Positions 1 to 10,733 of a stretch of 64,000 bases of DNA are shown piece by piece. The stretch is from Narthecium ossifragum. Lineage: Eukaryota; Streptophyta; Magnoliopsida; Dioscoreales; Nartheciaceae. A program made the translations under genes and the position numbers. The notes beneath the pieces are model-generated. The model ran no database searches. It was not told where the DNA came from and saw only the letters and a list, made by a program, of their open reading frames with translations. The stretch covers positions 14,750,061 through 14,814,060 of the forward strand of contig OY986967.1 of assembly GCA_963920575.1 (NCBI GenBank), in the 5' to 3' direction. The number at the start of each line of letters is the position of its first letter. Position 1 is the first letter of the stretch.

Positions 1-84
1 TGAAACAAACCAACAAGGTGCAATTTACCAAATTGCCCTTGCGGTCTACAGCGAGCCACAGGGGTAGAGGGACAGGTCCTCACA
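1..84 (-). mobile_element. LTR of family F, partial, cut by window start
   Basis: Read on the minus strand this starts TGTGAGGACC at 84 and matches the first ~85 bp of the complete F LTRs at 10734-12980 and 45824-48318, including the shared 'accgcaagggcaatttg' stretch. The rest lies left of the window. It abuts a gag fragment at 85, so it was inserted into that older element. No second TSD can be seen. Confidence 0.8.
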
Positions 85-616
85 ATCCTGAAGTTGATTC
101 CATGTTGAAATCGAATTTGGAGCTAAGGTTTGGAGCCAATGTTTAGCCTTGTCTTTCAAAGAAAAAGGGAAAAGCTTGAGTCTAAAGGCATCATTATTAA
201 AATGCTGAAGTTTAAACATGAAAATGATTTAAACTTCGCTAACAATGTGTCCATAGGGATCCTCATTCTCACGCCCATAGAAAGAAGGTAAACCTGTAAT
301 CCAGTTAGGCTTAATCTCATAATGTGTATTATTGATGGTAGGTGGGTCAATACAAGAAGTATAGGTATAAGGTCCAGGTAGGAAGTGATTCCTAATTGGG
401 ACTTCTCTATTATTGTTATTATTTCCACTCCCATCCATATTAGCATTAAGGTCAATCATGTGTTCCTCGTTTTTGGCTATTAAAGATTGCAGGTTACTTA
501 AGCCTTCCTGGTAATTACTTAAAGATTACTGTCCTAAGGTTCTAGCTGTTCGAAGTGTGTCCTCTATTTCTAGATCCAAAGGTTCTAGTGGGTTATTCTG
601 GGATCGTCTGCCTTGA
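85..616 (-). pseudogene. gag: Ty3/gypsy gag N-terminal fragment (E-type element)
   Basis: The minus strand encodes the start of a plant Ty3/gypsy capsid polyprotein. The motif GLPSFYGRENEDPYGHI (about 229-290) is equivalent to LPTFHGLENENPYVHI in the better preserved gag of element B. Downstream, about 130-228, the next conserved block (phenylalanine/leucine-rich, ending FSLKDKAKHWL) is in another frame, so there is at least one frameshift. The upstream part (460-616) holds degenerate N-terminal coding sequence with a stop. Only the N-terminal third of gag survives because the F LTR was inserted at 84. The gag would package element RNA in cytoplasmic particles; this copy cannot be functional. 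Confidence 0.75.
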
Positions 617-1640
617 GCTTACATGAATCCCTAAAAGAAGGTGACTGTTCTCCAAAGGCATATTTTATCTTTGATTAGCATAAATTTTCTTCGGGGTAAC
701 CTTAGCACAAGCTATCGTCACTAAGCATAAAATATCTCATCAGTTATTCACAAACCACATCAAAACTATCTTATAGATCTCTACCATCAATCACCGAAAT
801 CAGGTAGGCCTCAATATACGTCAAGGAACTCTGTTCTCTCAGCTCTATTATCATTAAAAACATATCTTTAAGATCATGTCCAAAAAGAAATACCAGTATA
901 AAACTAGAAAAATAAAGTAAAGCAACACTAAAACTTCATGAGATCCCTAGTATAAAATTTAGCTACTCATCTTAGAGATGGAAGTCATAGATTCGATGAA
1001 GAATGATTGGGATCCGCGTCGCGGCTTCGTCTTCTCCAGAAAATCTTCCAAACCCTAATTCTCTCTTTTCTCTCTATGGAGGCCTCCAATTTTCGGCCAG
1101 CAAACACCTTCTTATAGGTGAACTCTCGGAATTAGGGTTATGGTTAAGTCTATTCCGGTCGCAACTGGGTCCAATCAAGCCGAAATTGGAAAACTAATCC
1201 AACACAAAAATGTAGATGAGGAAGTCTTCTGTCCTATCCTGAAAATTTGATAATATTCGAACTTATCTACATTATTTGGCAAATAGTCTCCTGAACGTCG
1301 ATGGACTAGTTTCCCAGCATCTGTTTATCTTCATAGTCTTCAAAACTGGTATTAATCTGGCAGGAATCTCACAATGTGTCCAACATGAAAGTTGTTCCTC
1401 TTGATGTCTTATAGACGTACTCTATATTTCAGGAATTTAGGATTTATCTGGAGATTTTGGCGAATTCTTTTCAAACTGATAGCGAAGCGACGTAGTTTCA
1501 ATATGTTAGCCTTTTTCAGTATTTTCTAACTTGAATCTTCGTTAAACCTTAAATCAACTAAAAACCTATAAAATACAAACAATCTTGGCCTAACAAAGGT
1601 AAATTAAGGGGTTTAAGTATGAATATCTAGTGACTCATCA
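617..1640 (-). mobile_element. LTR of family E, 3'-truncated
   Basis: On the minus strand it begins TGATGAGTCACTAGATATTC at 1640 and follows the E LTRs at 34044-35471 and 61538-62918 through the shared blocks 'aaaccccttaatttacc' and 'gggattcatgtaagc'. The end of the LTR (U5) and the primer-binding site are missing. The sequence joins gag directly at about 616, which implies a deletion of several hundred bases. The left boundary is accurate to about 10 bp. No TSD is visible. Confidence 0.75.
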
Positions 1641-1817
1641 GAGAGGCACCACCGAAGGCCGTTGCTAGCCCTGAAGCACCGCTCGTCGCTCACTAGCTAC
1701 TGCCTCGTCTGCCGCCCTCTTCTCATTCGTCCTCTCTTTCTTCCCTTCTCTTCCCCCACTTGCCCAGCTCCATCCCCTACTCCTAATCCAACTCCATCGC
1801 CACCTCCTTCCTCTTTC
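1641..1817. other. Unassigned GC/CT-rich segment
   Basis: A pyrimidine- and proline-codon-rich stretch lies between the E LTR end and the point where recognisable RNase H sequence starts. It stays in frame with the pol fragment but has no retroviral motif. It is probably filler captured at a deletion junction. I do not recognise it. Confidence 0.4.
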
Positions 1818-2346
1818 TTTGCCTTAGAAAAGTTTCGTTCTTATCTTCTTGAATCAAAAGTCATAATCTTTACTGATCATTCAACCCTTAGATATCTCGT
1901 CATTAAAAAAGAGCTTAAACCTCGATTAATTTGTTGGATTTTGTTACTTCAAGAATTCGATATGGGGTTACGGGATAAAAAGGGAGCCTTAAACGTGGTT
2001 GCAGATCACCTTTCTCGACTTCCTTTAGATTTCATCAATGAATCATTCCCGATTGATGATACCTTCCCTGATGAATATCTCTTAGCTGTTGATCAGGCAC
2101 CAAGACCGTGGTTTGCACATATCATAAATTATCTTGTTTCCGAATTCACTCCTGCGCACTGGAATAAACAAGATCGAGCTAAATTCTTTTCAAAAGTCAA
2201 GTCCTATGTTTGGAATGATCCTATCCATTTTAAGCATTGTCCGAATTAAATTATGAGATGTTGTGTGCCCGAATCTGAAATTATCTCTATTTTGACATCA
2301 TGTCATTCTCAAGCATGTGGGGGACATTTTTCCGACCGTAGAACCG
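1818..2346 (+). pseudogene. pol: Element C pol: end of RNase H and start of integrase zinc finger
   Basis: The reading frame contains the RNase H motif [10 protein letters not shown] (catalytic Asp in TDH) and the RNase H C-terminal signature [11 protein letters not shown]. It continues into the integrase N-terminal region, which has the zinc-binding pattern residues in ILTSCHSQACGGHF (HHCC type). There is one stop at 2247 (TAA where relatives have a Gln codon, a C-to-T change). Sequence upstream of FALEKF is lost. The frame is cut inside the zinc finger by element A and resumes at 8610 without loss; the TSD AACCG (2342-2346 and 8605-8609) accounts for the break. Confidence 0.88.
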
Positions 2347-4001
2347 TGATGAGAATGCATAATGTTATATTTTTATTCCTTAATACTTAGTCTCCTGTGC
2401 TTATTTAGTTCCTAAATACACTCATTATTCTTATATTTTGATTTAGAATGCAATTGAAGTCCTTAAGTCGAAAAGAAGCTGAAAAGAGTGCATGGATCAA
2501 CTTTAAAGATTTATATGTACCTTCTCATGAAGAACTAGAGGATGTACCATACATGGTTGGAAAGCTCTTGAAGTCTAGATTCTGGAGAATTTTAGGGTTC
2601 GTGATTCCGAGTTTCCTAGAGGAAGTTACGGCAATTTCAGTACCGATGCGCAGTCTGAATGGCAGAAAGGAAAATAAGCTGGAAGTCCGAGCGAAGGTCC
2701 GATCGATCGGACCTGGCAAAACCGTGACAGAACATGTAGTTTTTGGCTGAATATGGTTCGATCGATCGAACCATCCCTCCTATTGAGCTAGATCGATCCG
2801 AATCCTAGAGTTGGATCTATCGGACTCAAAAATAGCCAGAGAAGGTGGATTTTTATGCATCCGATCGATCCAGCACTTAAAGTTCGATCGATCGGACTTG
2901 GGAATTAAAGTTGACAGAACGTATGCTTTCTAAAGGAGCAAAGTTCGATCGATCCATCCATCGATTGGACTCGGGCGTGACTACAAGTTGAAGAGTTTAA
3001 TGAGGCCGATCGATCCAGCATCCAAGGTCCGATCGATCGGACTTTTCCCAGTAAAGAAAATCAACGATTGTGATCTAATCCGAGGGTGGATACACTTGAG
3101 GCTATAAATATGACTCTTTCTAGGGTTTGAGGGGGGATTCTTGGACACTTTTGGCTGCTCTTTCTCCTCCTTTATATTTTTTCTAGGTTTTATTTTCTTT
3201 ATTAGAATCTTTTGAGGATTGTTCTCGATGGCCCTGCGTGGCTAAATCTTGATCCTTGGTCGAGGAGACTGAAACCTCGGAATCAATGAGACTGTGAGAT
3301 CTAATTTATTTTTATCGTTTAGTTTATAGATGAGTATTGAATGTTCTTCTGTGTTTATCTTCATGATTGTCTTGTCTAATTGCTAGGAGCGCTACTAGTT
3401 TATTAGTCATGGCGATCTACTGCTAGGTTGGATATCAAATCCGAAATTGTTTGATCCCTCTAATCTGCGAAGCAACTAGGATCTAATAATTTACTGCTGA
3501 TCAGATCTTGTTAGATCTTAGGAAGAATATTCAAGTAGATTAAATGCAACCGCTTGTGCTTGTGTTGTTTAGCTTCATCGATCTCCCTATTCTTAATGCT
3601 GCTACTAGATTAAATCTACAGCGCTTGTCTTAGGTTGTCTAGTAGTTAGGGTTGATTAGATCGCTTGTTTCTAATTAACTATGATCGAGGAGAGATTCGA
3701 ATTTAATTCGGACGGTGAATATTCATGGTATGAATTGATTGATACTTGCATCTATAATCAGTTGTTGGATTCCGATGGTGGATGTTGACTCAGACCAAGG
3801 TTTGTTCTCTTGATTCAACTTGTTTCTTTTATTTAGATTATTTCTTTATTGTTTTTCCTCACGTTTAAAAACCCCCCTATCTTTGTTCACTAAGCACAAA
3901 ACTAGACTGAGCACTCTTCGTGGGATCGACTCGTATTCGCACTACTACATTTGTTTTGAAGAGTATTGATTTTATTTTTGAGTGCCTGCGACTGCACATC
4001 A
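2347..4001 (+). repeat. Element A 5' LTR
   Basis: It starts TGATGAGAATGC and ends GCGACTGCACATCA, directly before the primer-binding site. U3 contains a block shared with families B and D (about 2552-2640, 'gaaagctcttgaagtctagattc' region), then the palindrome array 2698-3044, then a TATA box at 3103-3110. The U5 end carries 'gtgggatcgactcgtattcgc', the usual LTR terminus of this group. Confidence 0.93.
2698..3110 (+). promoter_or_regulatory. Element A U3 promoter: GATCGATC array plus TATA box
   Basis: Eight exact GATCGATC words and several one-base variants occur between 2698 and 3044, many extended to TCCGATCGATCGGA. The TATA box TATAAATA follows at 3103-3110 within GGCTATAAATATGA. The 3' LTR repeats this at 7301-7647 with TATA at 7706-7713. 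The position just upstream of TATA suggests an enhancer or chromatin signal; the function is inferred. Confidence 0.65.
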
Positions 4002-4006
4002 ACTTT

Positions 4007-4021
4007 TGGCGCCGTTGCCGG
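4007..4021 (+). promoter_or_regulatory. Element A primer-binding site (tRNA-Asp)
   Basis: TGGCGCCGTTGCCGG, 5 bp after the 5' LTR, is complementary to the 3' end of plant tRNA-Asp (GTC), which ends CCGGCAACGGCGCCA. Two further bases of the usual 17-bp match are altered. An uninterrupted run of 26 A at 4068-4093 follows in the leader. Confidence 0.88.
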
Positions 4022-4110
4022 AGAGTGATTCTAGTTGATTTTTGTGCTTATAGTGATCTTTATTTTCAAAAAAAAAAAAAAAAAAAAAAAAAACTGAGAA
4101 CCCCTTGGTT

Positions 4111-5358
4111 ATGGACCCGAATTATAATATGCCATCGGGTGACATATGAAATGATGATTTGCCTTTTGGTTATGAACCCGTTTACAATAATGACACATAT
4201 GGTTTCTCAAACCCGGCCTATGATTCATATTGATATTCTTATGATTCGGATTTTAGAGATCATACCGACCCTAGTTGGCAGTTTCATAGTTTCCCAAACC
4301 CGGCTTATGATTCATATTCATATTCTTATAATTCGGATTTTAGAGGTCATACCTACCCTAGTCGGCAGTTTCAAGCACGAATGCAAGAGATTCTGAAGGT
4401 AATGGAAGAAAATACTAAGTCCTTAAGAGAAAATAATAATTCCATAAGAGAAAATACTAATTCCTTAAGAGAATTGCGTATTTTTTGGGAGGAAAGATTT
4501 TCTAGGGAACGTGAAAAAACTGAGAACCTCTTCATTGCTCAGTCACAAATGCAACAAGAGCCACTAATAATTGACCAAGTTAATGTGAGTCACTCTTTTG
4601 ATAAAGAAGTTGATAGATATGATTCTATGCCTCATGTTTGCAATGATAATACTTGTGATGCTTTTGTTTCTGATAATAATGATATATGTCATAATACTTG
4701 TGATTCTTTGTCGGTGCATGAAATTAATGATGATATTTCACTGACTGCCGAGGTTGGAGATGCTTCGGGGGAGATTCTACAGAAGGCAGATGAAGAAGTT
4801 GTCCAACCATGTCCAGTCTACCGCGAGAAAGATTCGGTCGACCGCCGAGAATACCAGGAACATTTATTCGACGAACCTCCTCCGACTGAAGTTGAAAGCA
4901 TTCCTATTACGCCGCGAGGTATATTTCCTGTGACTATCTCATCTTCATTAGTGGTTAAAAAGGAGATGACCTTAGTAGATATTTTCATATCTCGACGGAT
5001 TTATTTTCGATCATGTAATCTTGATATCTTTGACAATCCGAACGACGACATTATTAATAGTTCAATGGATGAGTCGAGTATATTTGAGCATAATGTTGAC
5101 TCCTTTCTTCCTGATCACCATGATGACATGCAGTTTTGTTTGAGAGATCTAGCTATCTTGTTTATTGGTGTTAGTATGGAAAAGCTAAATCTCAGTTTTG
5201 AAATATGCCACTTGAGTTCATATGTTAAATTAACCTTGCTAGCACTATTGAGGTTAAATATGCATATTATGGCATCCATTGATTTTGCATACCATCGTGC
5301 TAGAGAACGGCCACCGAGGGCACGATTAAGACTTTTTCTATTGTATATAGTTGTTTAG
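4111..5358 (+). pseudogene. Element A internal ORF, unknown function
   Basis: A frame of about 415 codons starts at ATG 4111, with in-frame TGA at 4147 and a second TGA near 4231. From ATG 4381 it is open for 325 codons to 5358. The N-terminal part has two Tyr/Asn/Ser-rich repeats around the motif FSNPAYDSY and ending in PSWQF or PSRQF. Next comes a probable coiled coil (4381-4540) rich in ENNNSIRENTNSLREL, then an acidic Asp/Asn-rich stretch and a basic hydrophobic tail. Paralogues lie at 63326-63508 (plus) and 63771-64000 (minus), so the ORF is shared by at least two families. It has no zinc knuckle or polymerase motif. It could be a divergent gag-like protein; I do not recognise it. Confidence 0.55.
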
Positions 5359-6949
5359 TTTGCTTTATTTACTTTCTTGTGTGCTTGAGAGTGCTTGAAT
5401 TATTTTTAGGTTGTGTGCTTGCAAGTTTGCTTTTGTTCTGCTTTGCTTTGCGTTTGCTTTGTAGGTGATCGAGCATTCCCTATCATACCTGAAGAATTCG
5501 CCCAGCCATGGTGGTCATGGAAATTCAAAGTTTGGCAACTCCCACAGTATTCAAAGAAGGAAGTATGAAGTCGAGTCAATGACAATAAACAAAGGCGCTG
5601 CTTGGGAGGCAACCTAAGGGGAGTTCGTTCCTTTCTCTTTTTAGTCATTTTTGCTTTTCTTTCATTCCACCTTACATTGGGGACAATGTCAGTTTCAAGT
5701 GTGGGGGAGGAGATCTAGGTTGCATTTGCCATGAGCGAGAACTAGTTAAGCTTGACATATTCATAACATGATTGAATGAGTAATTTTGCGACTTAGAATT
5801 AATTAGTTGAGTTATTTTCCTTGAGATGGTTGTGACTAAATGAGTAGACAAAAGCTGGTGAGATTTTGAGCCTTTAGACTGACACATTCATATCAGTCTC
5901 ACTAATTTCTTTCATGAGAGATATTCTTCCATGGATTTGTTTCTCTAGAACTTGCTTTGATTCTATTTGAGGTCACATTGACACATGCAGACATGAATAT
6001 GATTAAGGCCATTTTTGTTTTAAGCTACATAAGACAAATAGCCTACCTTGTGATTAATTTTTCCTTTTGCTAAACACCTTTGAGCTTTATTGACTTCATT
6101 GTTAACCCACATTACAAGCCTTAAACCTGAAAAATATTTTCGTTACCCAAGCCATGAAACTAGTGGAGCATTGATCATTATTATGACATGTATGGGTGCA
6201 AAAGTTCAAGTGTGGGGGTGTTTGAATTTGTGGTTTGGCTATATTTGAAAAAAAAAAAAAAAAAAAAGAAAGTGAAGGAGGAAATTGTTTTTCATGTTAC
6301 AAAATGTGTTTATGAATCCTCCCAATAGTTCTGTATGATCTCTACAAAGGTAGAAGTTTTTGCAAAAGATTGTTCACCATTTCAGTTAAAAAGTATTCCT
6401 TTGAACAATCTCTTTGCCAATGTGGTAATGTTATATGGTTCGAGTATGTTAAAGCAAAGTTGAGAAAGTTGTTGAATGGAGTGATTGGTTGTACATGTCT
6501 TATTGATGCATTTTTGCTCCATTAGTTCCATTGGCTTTTGAGCTACATTCCTAAATATTTCCCACCTTAATCCTGGACCCCATTACAACCTTTTGAAGTC
6601 CTTATGATTTGTGTTATGCATGTGATTCTAGTGGTGGAGAATGAGAAGATATGCAAGCCTATGTTAGATCATTTTCATTGGAATGAATTTGAGTGAAATA
6701 CATACCCTTCAAACACATGAGAGTTGAGTGTTTATTTCCGTGAGGGTCTACTTGTTTAGTATGCTCCATATTCAAGTGAAAATGCTTATTAATTGATTTT
6801 TAAGTTGTTTAAAAATGTTTGTTCATGATATGTTATGAGTTGTGAAGAGCTTGTTTGTTCTTTGTTGATGGCGTTGCAACCTTGATATCTTGAGTAGAGT
6901 GAATTTTAGTTTTGCCCGAGGACGAGCAAAAGCTAAGTGTGGGGGAATT
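5359..6949 (+). other. Element A 3' internal non-coding region
   Basis: No coding region is supported. It contains the post-coding motif 'gcgctgcttgggaggcaacc' (5595-5614) that also follows pol in element C, an internal purine-rich block 'ggggacaatgtcagtttcaa' with 'gtgtggggga' (about 5680-5710), a second copy of 'caagtgtgggggtg' at about 6208, a run of 20 A at 6248-6267, and the terminal polypurine tract 'agctaagtgtgggggaatt' ending at 6949. The retained post-pol motif suggests that the element arose by deletion of gag/pol from a full-length ancestor. Confidence 0.7.
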
Positions 6950-8604
6950 TGATGATAATGCATAATGTTATATTTTTATCCCTTAATACTTAGTCTCCTG
7001 TGCTTATTTAGTTCCTAAATACACTCATTATTCTTATATTTTGATTTAGGATGCAATTGAAGTCCTTAAGTCGAAAAGAAGCTGAAAAGAGTGCATGGAT
7101 CAACTTTAAAGATTTATCTGTACCTGCTCATAAAGAATCAGAGGATGTGCCATACATGGTTGGAAAGCTCTTGAAGTCTAGATTCTGGAAAATTTTACGG
7201 TTTGTGATTCCGAGTTTCCTAGAGGAAGTTACGGCAATTTCAGTACCGATGCGTAGTCTGAATGGCAGAAAGGAAAATAAGCTGGAAGTCCGAGCGAAGG
7301 TCCGATCGATCGGACCTGGCAAAACCGTGACAGAACATGTAGTTTTTGGCTGAATATGGTTGGATCGATCGAACCATCCCTCCTATTGAGCTAGATCGAT
7401 CCGACTCCTAGAGTGGGATCTATCGGACTCAAAAATAGCCAGAGAAGGTGGATTTTTATGCATCCGATCGATCCAGCACTTAAAGTTCGATCGATCGGAC
7501 TTGGGAATTAAAGTTGACAGAACGTATGCTTTCTAAAGGAGCAAAGTTCGATCGATCTATCCATCGATCGGACTCGGGCGTGACTACAAGTTGAAGAGTT
7601 TAATGAGGCCGATCGATCCAGCATCCAAGGTCCGATCGATCGGACTTTTCCCAGTAAAGAAAATCAACGATTGTGATCTAATCCGAGGGTGAATACACTT
7701 GAGGCTATAAATATGACTCTTTCTAGGGTTTGAGGGGGGATTCTTGGACACTTTTGGCTGCTCTTTCTCCTCCTTTATATTTTTTCTAGGTTTTATTTTC
7801 TTTATTAGAATCTTTTGAGGATTGTTCTCGATGGCCCTGCGTGGCTAAATCTTGATCCTTGGTCGAGGAGACTGAAACCTCGGAATCAATGAGACTGTGA
7901 GATCTAATTTATTTTTATTGTTTAGTTTATAGATGAGTATTGAATATTCTTCTGTGTTTATCTTCATGATTGTCTTGTCTAATTGCTAGGAGCGCTACTA
8001 GTTTATTAGTCATGGCGATCTACTGCTAGGTTGGATATCAAATCCGGAATTGTTTGATCCCTCTAATCTGCGAAGCAACTAGGATCTAATAATTTACTGC
8101 TGATCAGATCTTGTTAGATCTTAGGAAGAATATTCAACTAGATTAAATGCAACCGCTTGTGCTTGTGTTGTTTAGCTTCATCGATCTCCCTATTCTTAAT
8201 GCTGCTACTAGATTAAATCTACAGCGCTTGTCTTAGGTTGTCTAGTAGTTAGGGTTGATTAGATCGCTTATTTCTAATTAACTATGATCGAGGAGAGATT
8301 CGAATTTAATTCGGACGGTGAATATTCATGGTATGAATTGATTGATACTTGCATCTATGATCAGTTGTTGGATTCCGATGGTGGATGTTGACTCAGACCA
8401 AGGTTTGTTCTCTTGATTCAACTTGTTTCTTTTATTTAGATTATTTCTTTATTGTTTTTCCTCACGTTTAAAAACCCCCCTATCTTTGTTCACTAAGCAC
8501 AAAACTAGACTGAGCACTCTTTGTGGGATCGACTCGTACTCGCACTACTACATTTGTTTTGAAGAGTATTGATTTTATTTTTGAGTGCCTGCGACTGCAC
8601 ATCA
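6950..8604 (+). repeat. Element A 3' LTR
   Basis: Collinear with 2347-4001 and of the same length. It begins TGATGATAATGC and ends CATCA, followed by TSD AACCG. Its differences from the 5' LTR are scattered single substitutions, many of them transitions. Confidence 0.93.
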
Positions 8605-8609
8605 AACCG

Positions 8610-9659
8610 CAACCAAAATCTTTCAGTCTGGGTTTTATTGGCCATCGATTTTTCATGATGCTCACAGTTTCTCCAAAGCTTGCATTCGTTGTCAGCATTT
8701 GGGTAGTATTTCTCATCGAAATGAAACGCCGCAGAATCCAATTATTGAATATGAAGTATTTGATGTTTGGGGTATTGATTTCATGGGCCCGTTTCCTCCT
8801 TCAAATGGCTACATTTACATCTTATTAGCCGTTGATTATGTTTCGAAATGGATTGAAGCTATCGCGACTAAGACCAATGATCACCGCGTCGTAGTCAAAT
8901 TCCTTAATGCTAATATTTTTCTCTCGATTTGGTCATCCTAGAGCTATAATAAGTGATGGTGGATCGCATCTCATGAATAGGTACTTCCGTCACACTCTAG
9001 ATAAATACAACATCTCCCATAAGGTTGCCACTCCCTATCATCCTCAAACTAGTAGGCAAGTAGAGGTGTCTAATAGGGAAATCAAACGCATCCTTGAGAA
9101 AGTAGTGTGTTCAGCTAGAAAAAATTGGTCCATGCGCTTGAATGAGGCTTTATGGGTATATAGGACGGCATTCAAAACACCCATACGGATGTCGCCGTAT
9201 TGATTGGTTTATGGTAAGCATTGCCGCTTACCAGTGAATCTCATGGATAAAGTGTGGTTAAATATTAAAGAGGTTAATTGGTTAATTACAGGCCGGAGTG
9301 CTCGTTTGCTTCAACTCAATGAGTTGGAGGAAATACGTAATGAAGCCTATGATAATGCTCTTATTTATAAGGCTCGAACTAAAGCTTACCATGACAAGTT
9401 CATTATCCAGAGAACCTTCAAGGTGGGTGATAAGGTTTGGTTATTTAATGCTAGACTTCGGCTCTTTCTAGAAAAACTTAAATCTAGATGGACTGGTCCA
9501 TTCAAAGTTACTCAAGTCTTTCCTCATGGAGCTGTTGAAATCCGTCATCCCACCACTGAGTCTACTTTCAAAGTGAATGATCAAAGGTTGAAACTCTATG
9601 TAGAAAATCCTCTAACTTTAGAAGCCACGCAATTGTTGCATGAACCAAATCATGAGTGA
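8610..9659 (+). pseudogene. pol: Element C pol: integrase catalytic core and C-terminal domain
   Basis: The frame continues from 2346. It has the end of the zinc finger (CIRCQHLG), then the integrase core with all three DDE acidic residues visible: Asp in WGIDFMGPF (about 8775), Asp in IISDGGSH (about 8955) and Glu in [11 protein letters not shown] (about 9064). The C-terminal GPY/F-like module is KSRWTGPFKVTQVF (about 9480-9525), ending HEPNHE and TGA. Defects are a frameshift near 8915 and a stop TGA at 9202, where relatives have Arg (CGA to TGA). Without these it would be a normal-length Athila-type integrase. It catalysed strand transfer of element cDNA in the nucleus. Confidence 0.9.
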
Positions 9660-10733
9660 TTGCAATTTCCTTAGGTAGAGCTAGAGACGTTAAACCAAGC
9701 GCTTGATGGGAGGCAACCCATTAGTAATTTGTTTTTAATTAGTTCCTTTCATTGTTTCTTTGCATGCTTGGTTTATTCCAATTTATTTACATGTTTGATT
9801 TTGATTGTCAGTTAATGTTGTCGTCGCTGCCATTGAATGGTCGTGTTACGTGTTAGCTTAGGGGTGTCCTTTCTTGAATTCTTGTGCCCTGGAGAGGTCC
9901 GTATTTTTACAATATTATTAGAGGCTTAATTCTCAGGTTTTTAATGCGTTGTTTTTCTCTCATGTAGTTGAGAAAGATCGATCCGTCAACTAGGGTAGGA
10001 CCGATCCTTCTTCGCACCACACATTATTTTCACTGGGTTTGAGTAGGATCGATCCCACCTATCCCAAGGATCGATCCGAGGTGGTTATTTAATTGTAACA
10101 GAACGTAGTGTTTTCTTTAACCCACCTCCAGATCGATCGTTCTATCCCTCTGTCTAAACGTTACAACCTAAGAGAGACGGATCGATCGGTTCACAGGCGC
10201 ATGATCGATCTTACTTGGTTATTTAATTTTGGCAGAATGTTGTGTTTTTTGCACTACACCTCATGATCGATCCTTCTATCCCTCCGTTCATAGTAGACCA
10301 TCTAGGATAGTAGAATCGATCCCTACATTTGAGTAGGATCGATGCTAGGTGGTTATTTAATGGTGACAGAACATGGTGTTTTGGACGAGTACCCTCCGGA
10401 TCGATCCTTCTATCCATCCTTCGCATTGAGATTAGTTGAGTAGGTCGGATCGATCATTTTTAAACAAGTTAGATCGATCTTACCTATTTCTTCATTGCAT
10501 CATCCGATCGCACTTGATGCGTCCACGTGGTGAAGGATCCATCCAGTCGATCTAGGCCGATCGATCCTTCTCGAATCTTTTGGAAACATATATGATTAGA
10601 CCACCGTCGTCGTCGTCGTACCCAAGTCGGACTCCAACTCCAACTTGCGCAAGATCCGTTTGCCAGCCTTTCCATCCTTATCATCCTGGATTCCTACTCC
10701 GACTAGGTCTTCTGAAGATTGGGCTTATATATA
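9660..10733 (+). other. Element C post-pol non-coding region with GATCGATC array
   Basis: The post-pol motif 'aagcgcttgatgggaggcaaccc' region (9694-9720) comes first. From about 9975 to 10566 there are more than ten GATCGATC-type words, often as 'ggatcgatcc'. The tract ends in 'ttatatata' (10725-10733), where solo LTR F was inserted; across the insertion the original sequence reads as a TATA-like run upstream of the acidic ORF. No ORF is supported. Confidence 0.6.

Larger units (their letters stand above)
2347..8604 (+). mobile_element. Element A: complete non-autonomous LTR retrotransposon (LARD-like)
   Basis: Two LTRs of 1,655 bp each start TGATGA and end CATCA. They flank 2,948 bp of internal DNA, and the whole is bounded by the 5-bp TSD AACCG (2342-2346, 8605-8609). 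A tRNA-Asp-type primer-binding site follows the 5' LTR and a purine-rich tract (GTGTGGGGGAATT) precedes the 3' LTR. By eye the LTRs differ at about 25-30 positions, which suggests a fairly recent insertion. No protease, RT, RNase H or integrase is present; the only long ORF is of unknown function. It must have been mobilised in trans by a related Athila-type element. Confidence 0.92.

Noticed and set aside
2698..3044. CRISPR-like regularly spaced short repeats
   Set aside because: The repeated unit is an 8-14-bp palindrome with variable 15-60-bp spacing and conserved, not unique, spacers; it is plant LTR sequence and there are no cas genes.
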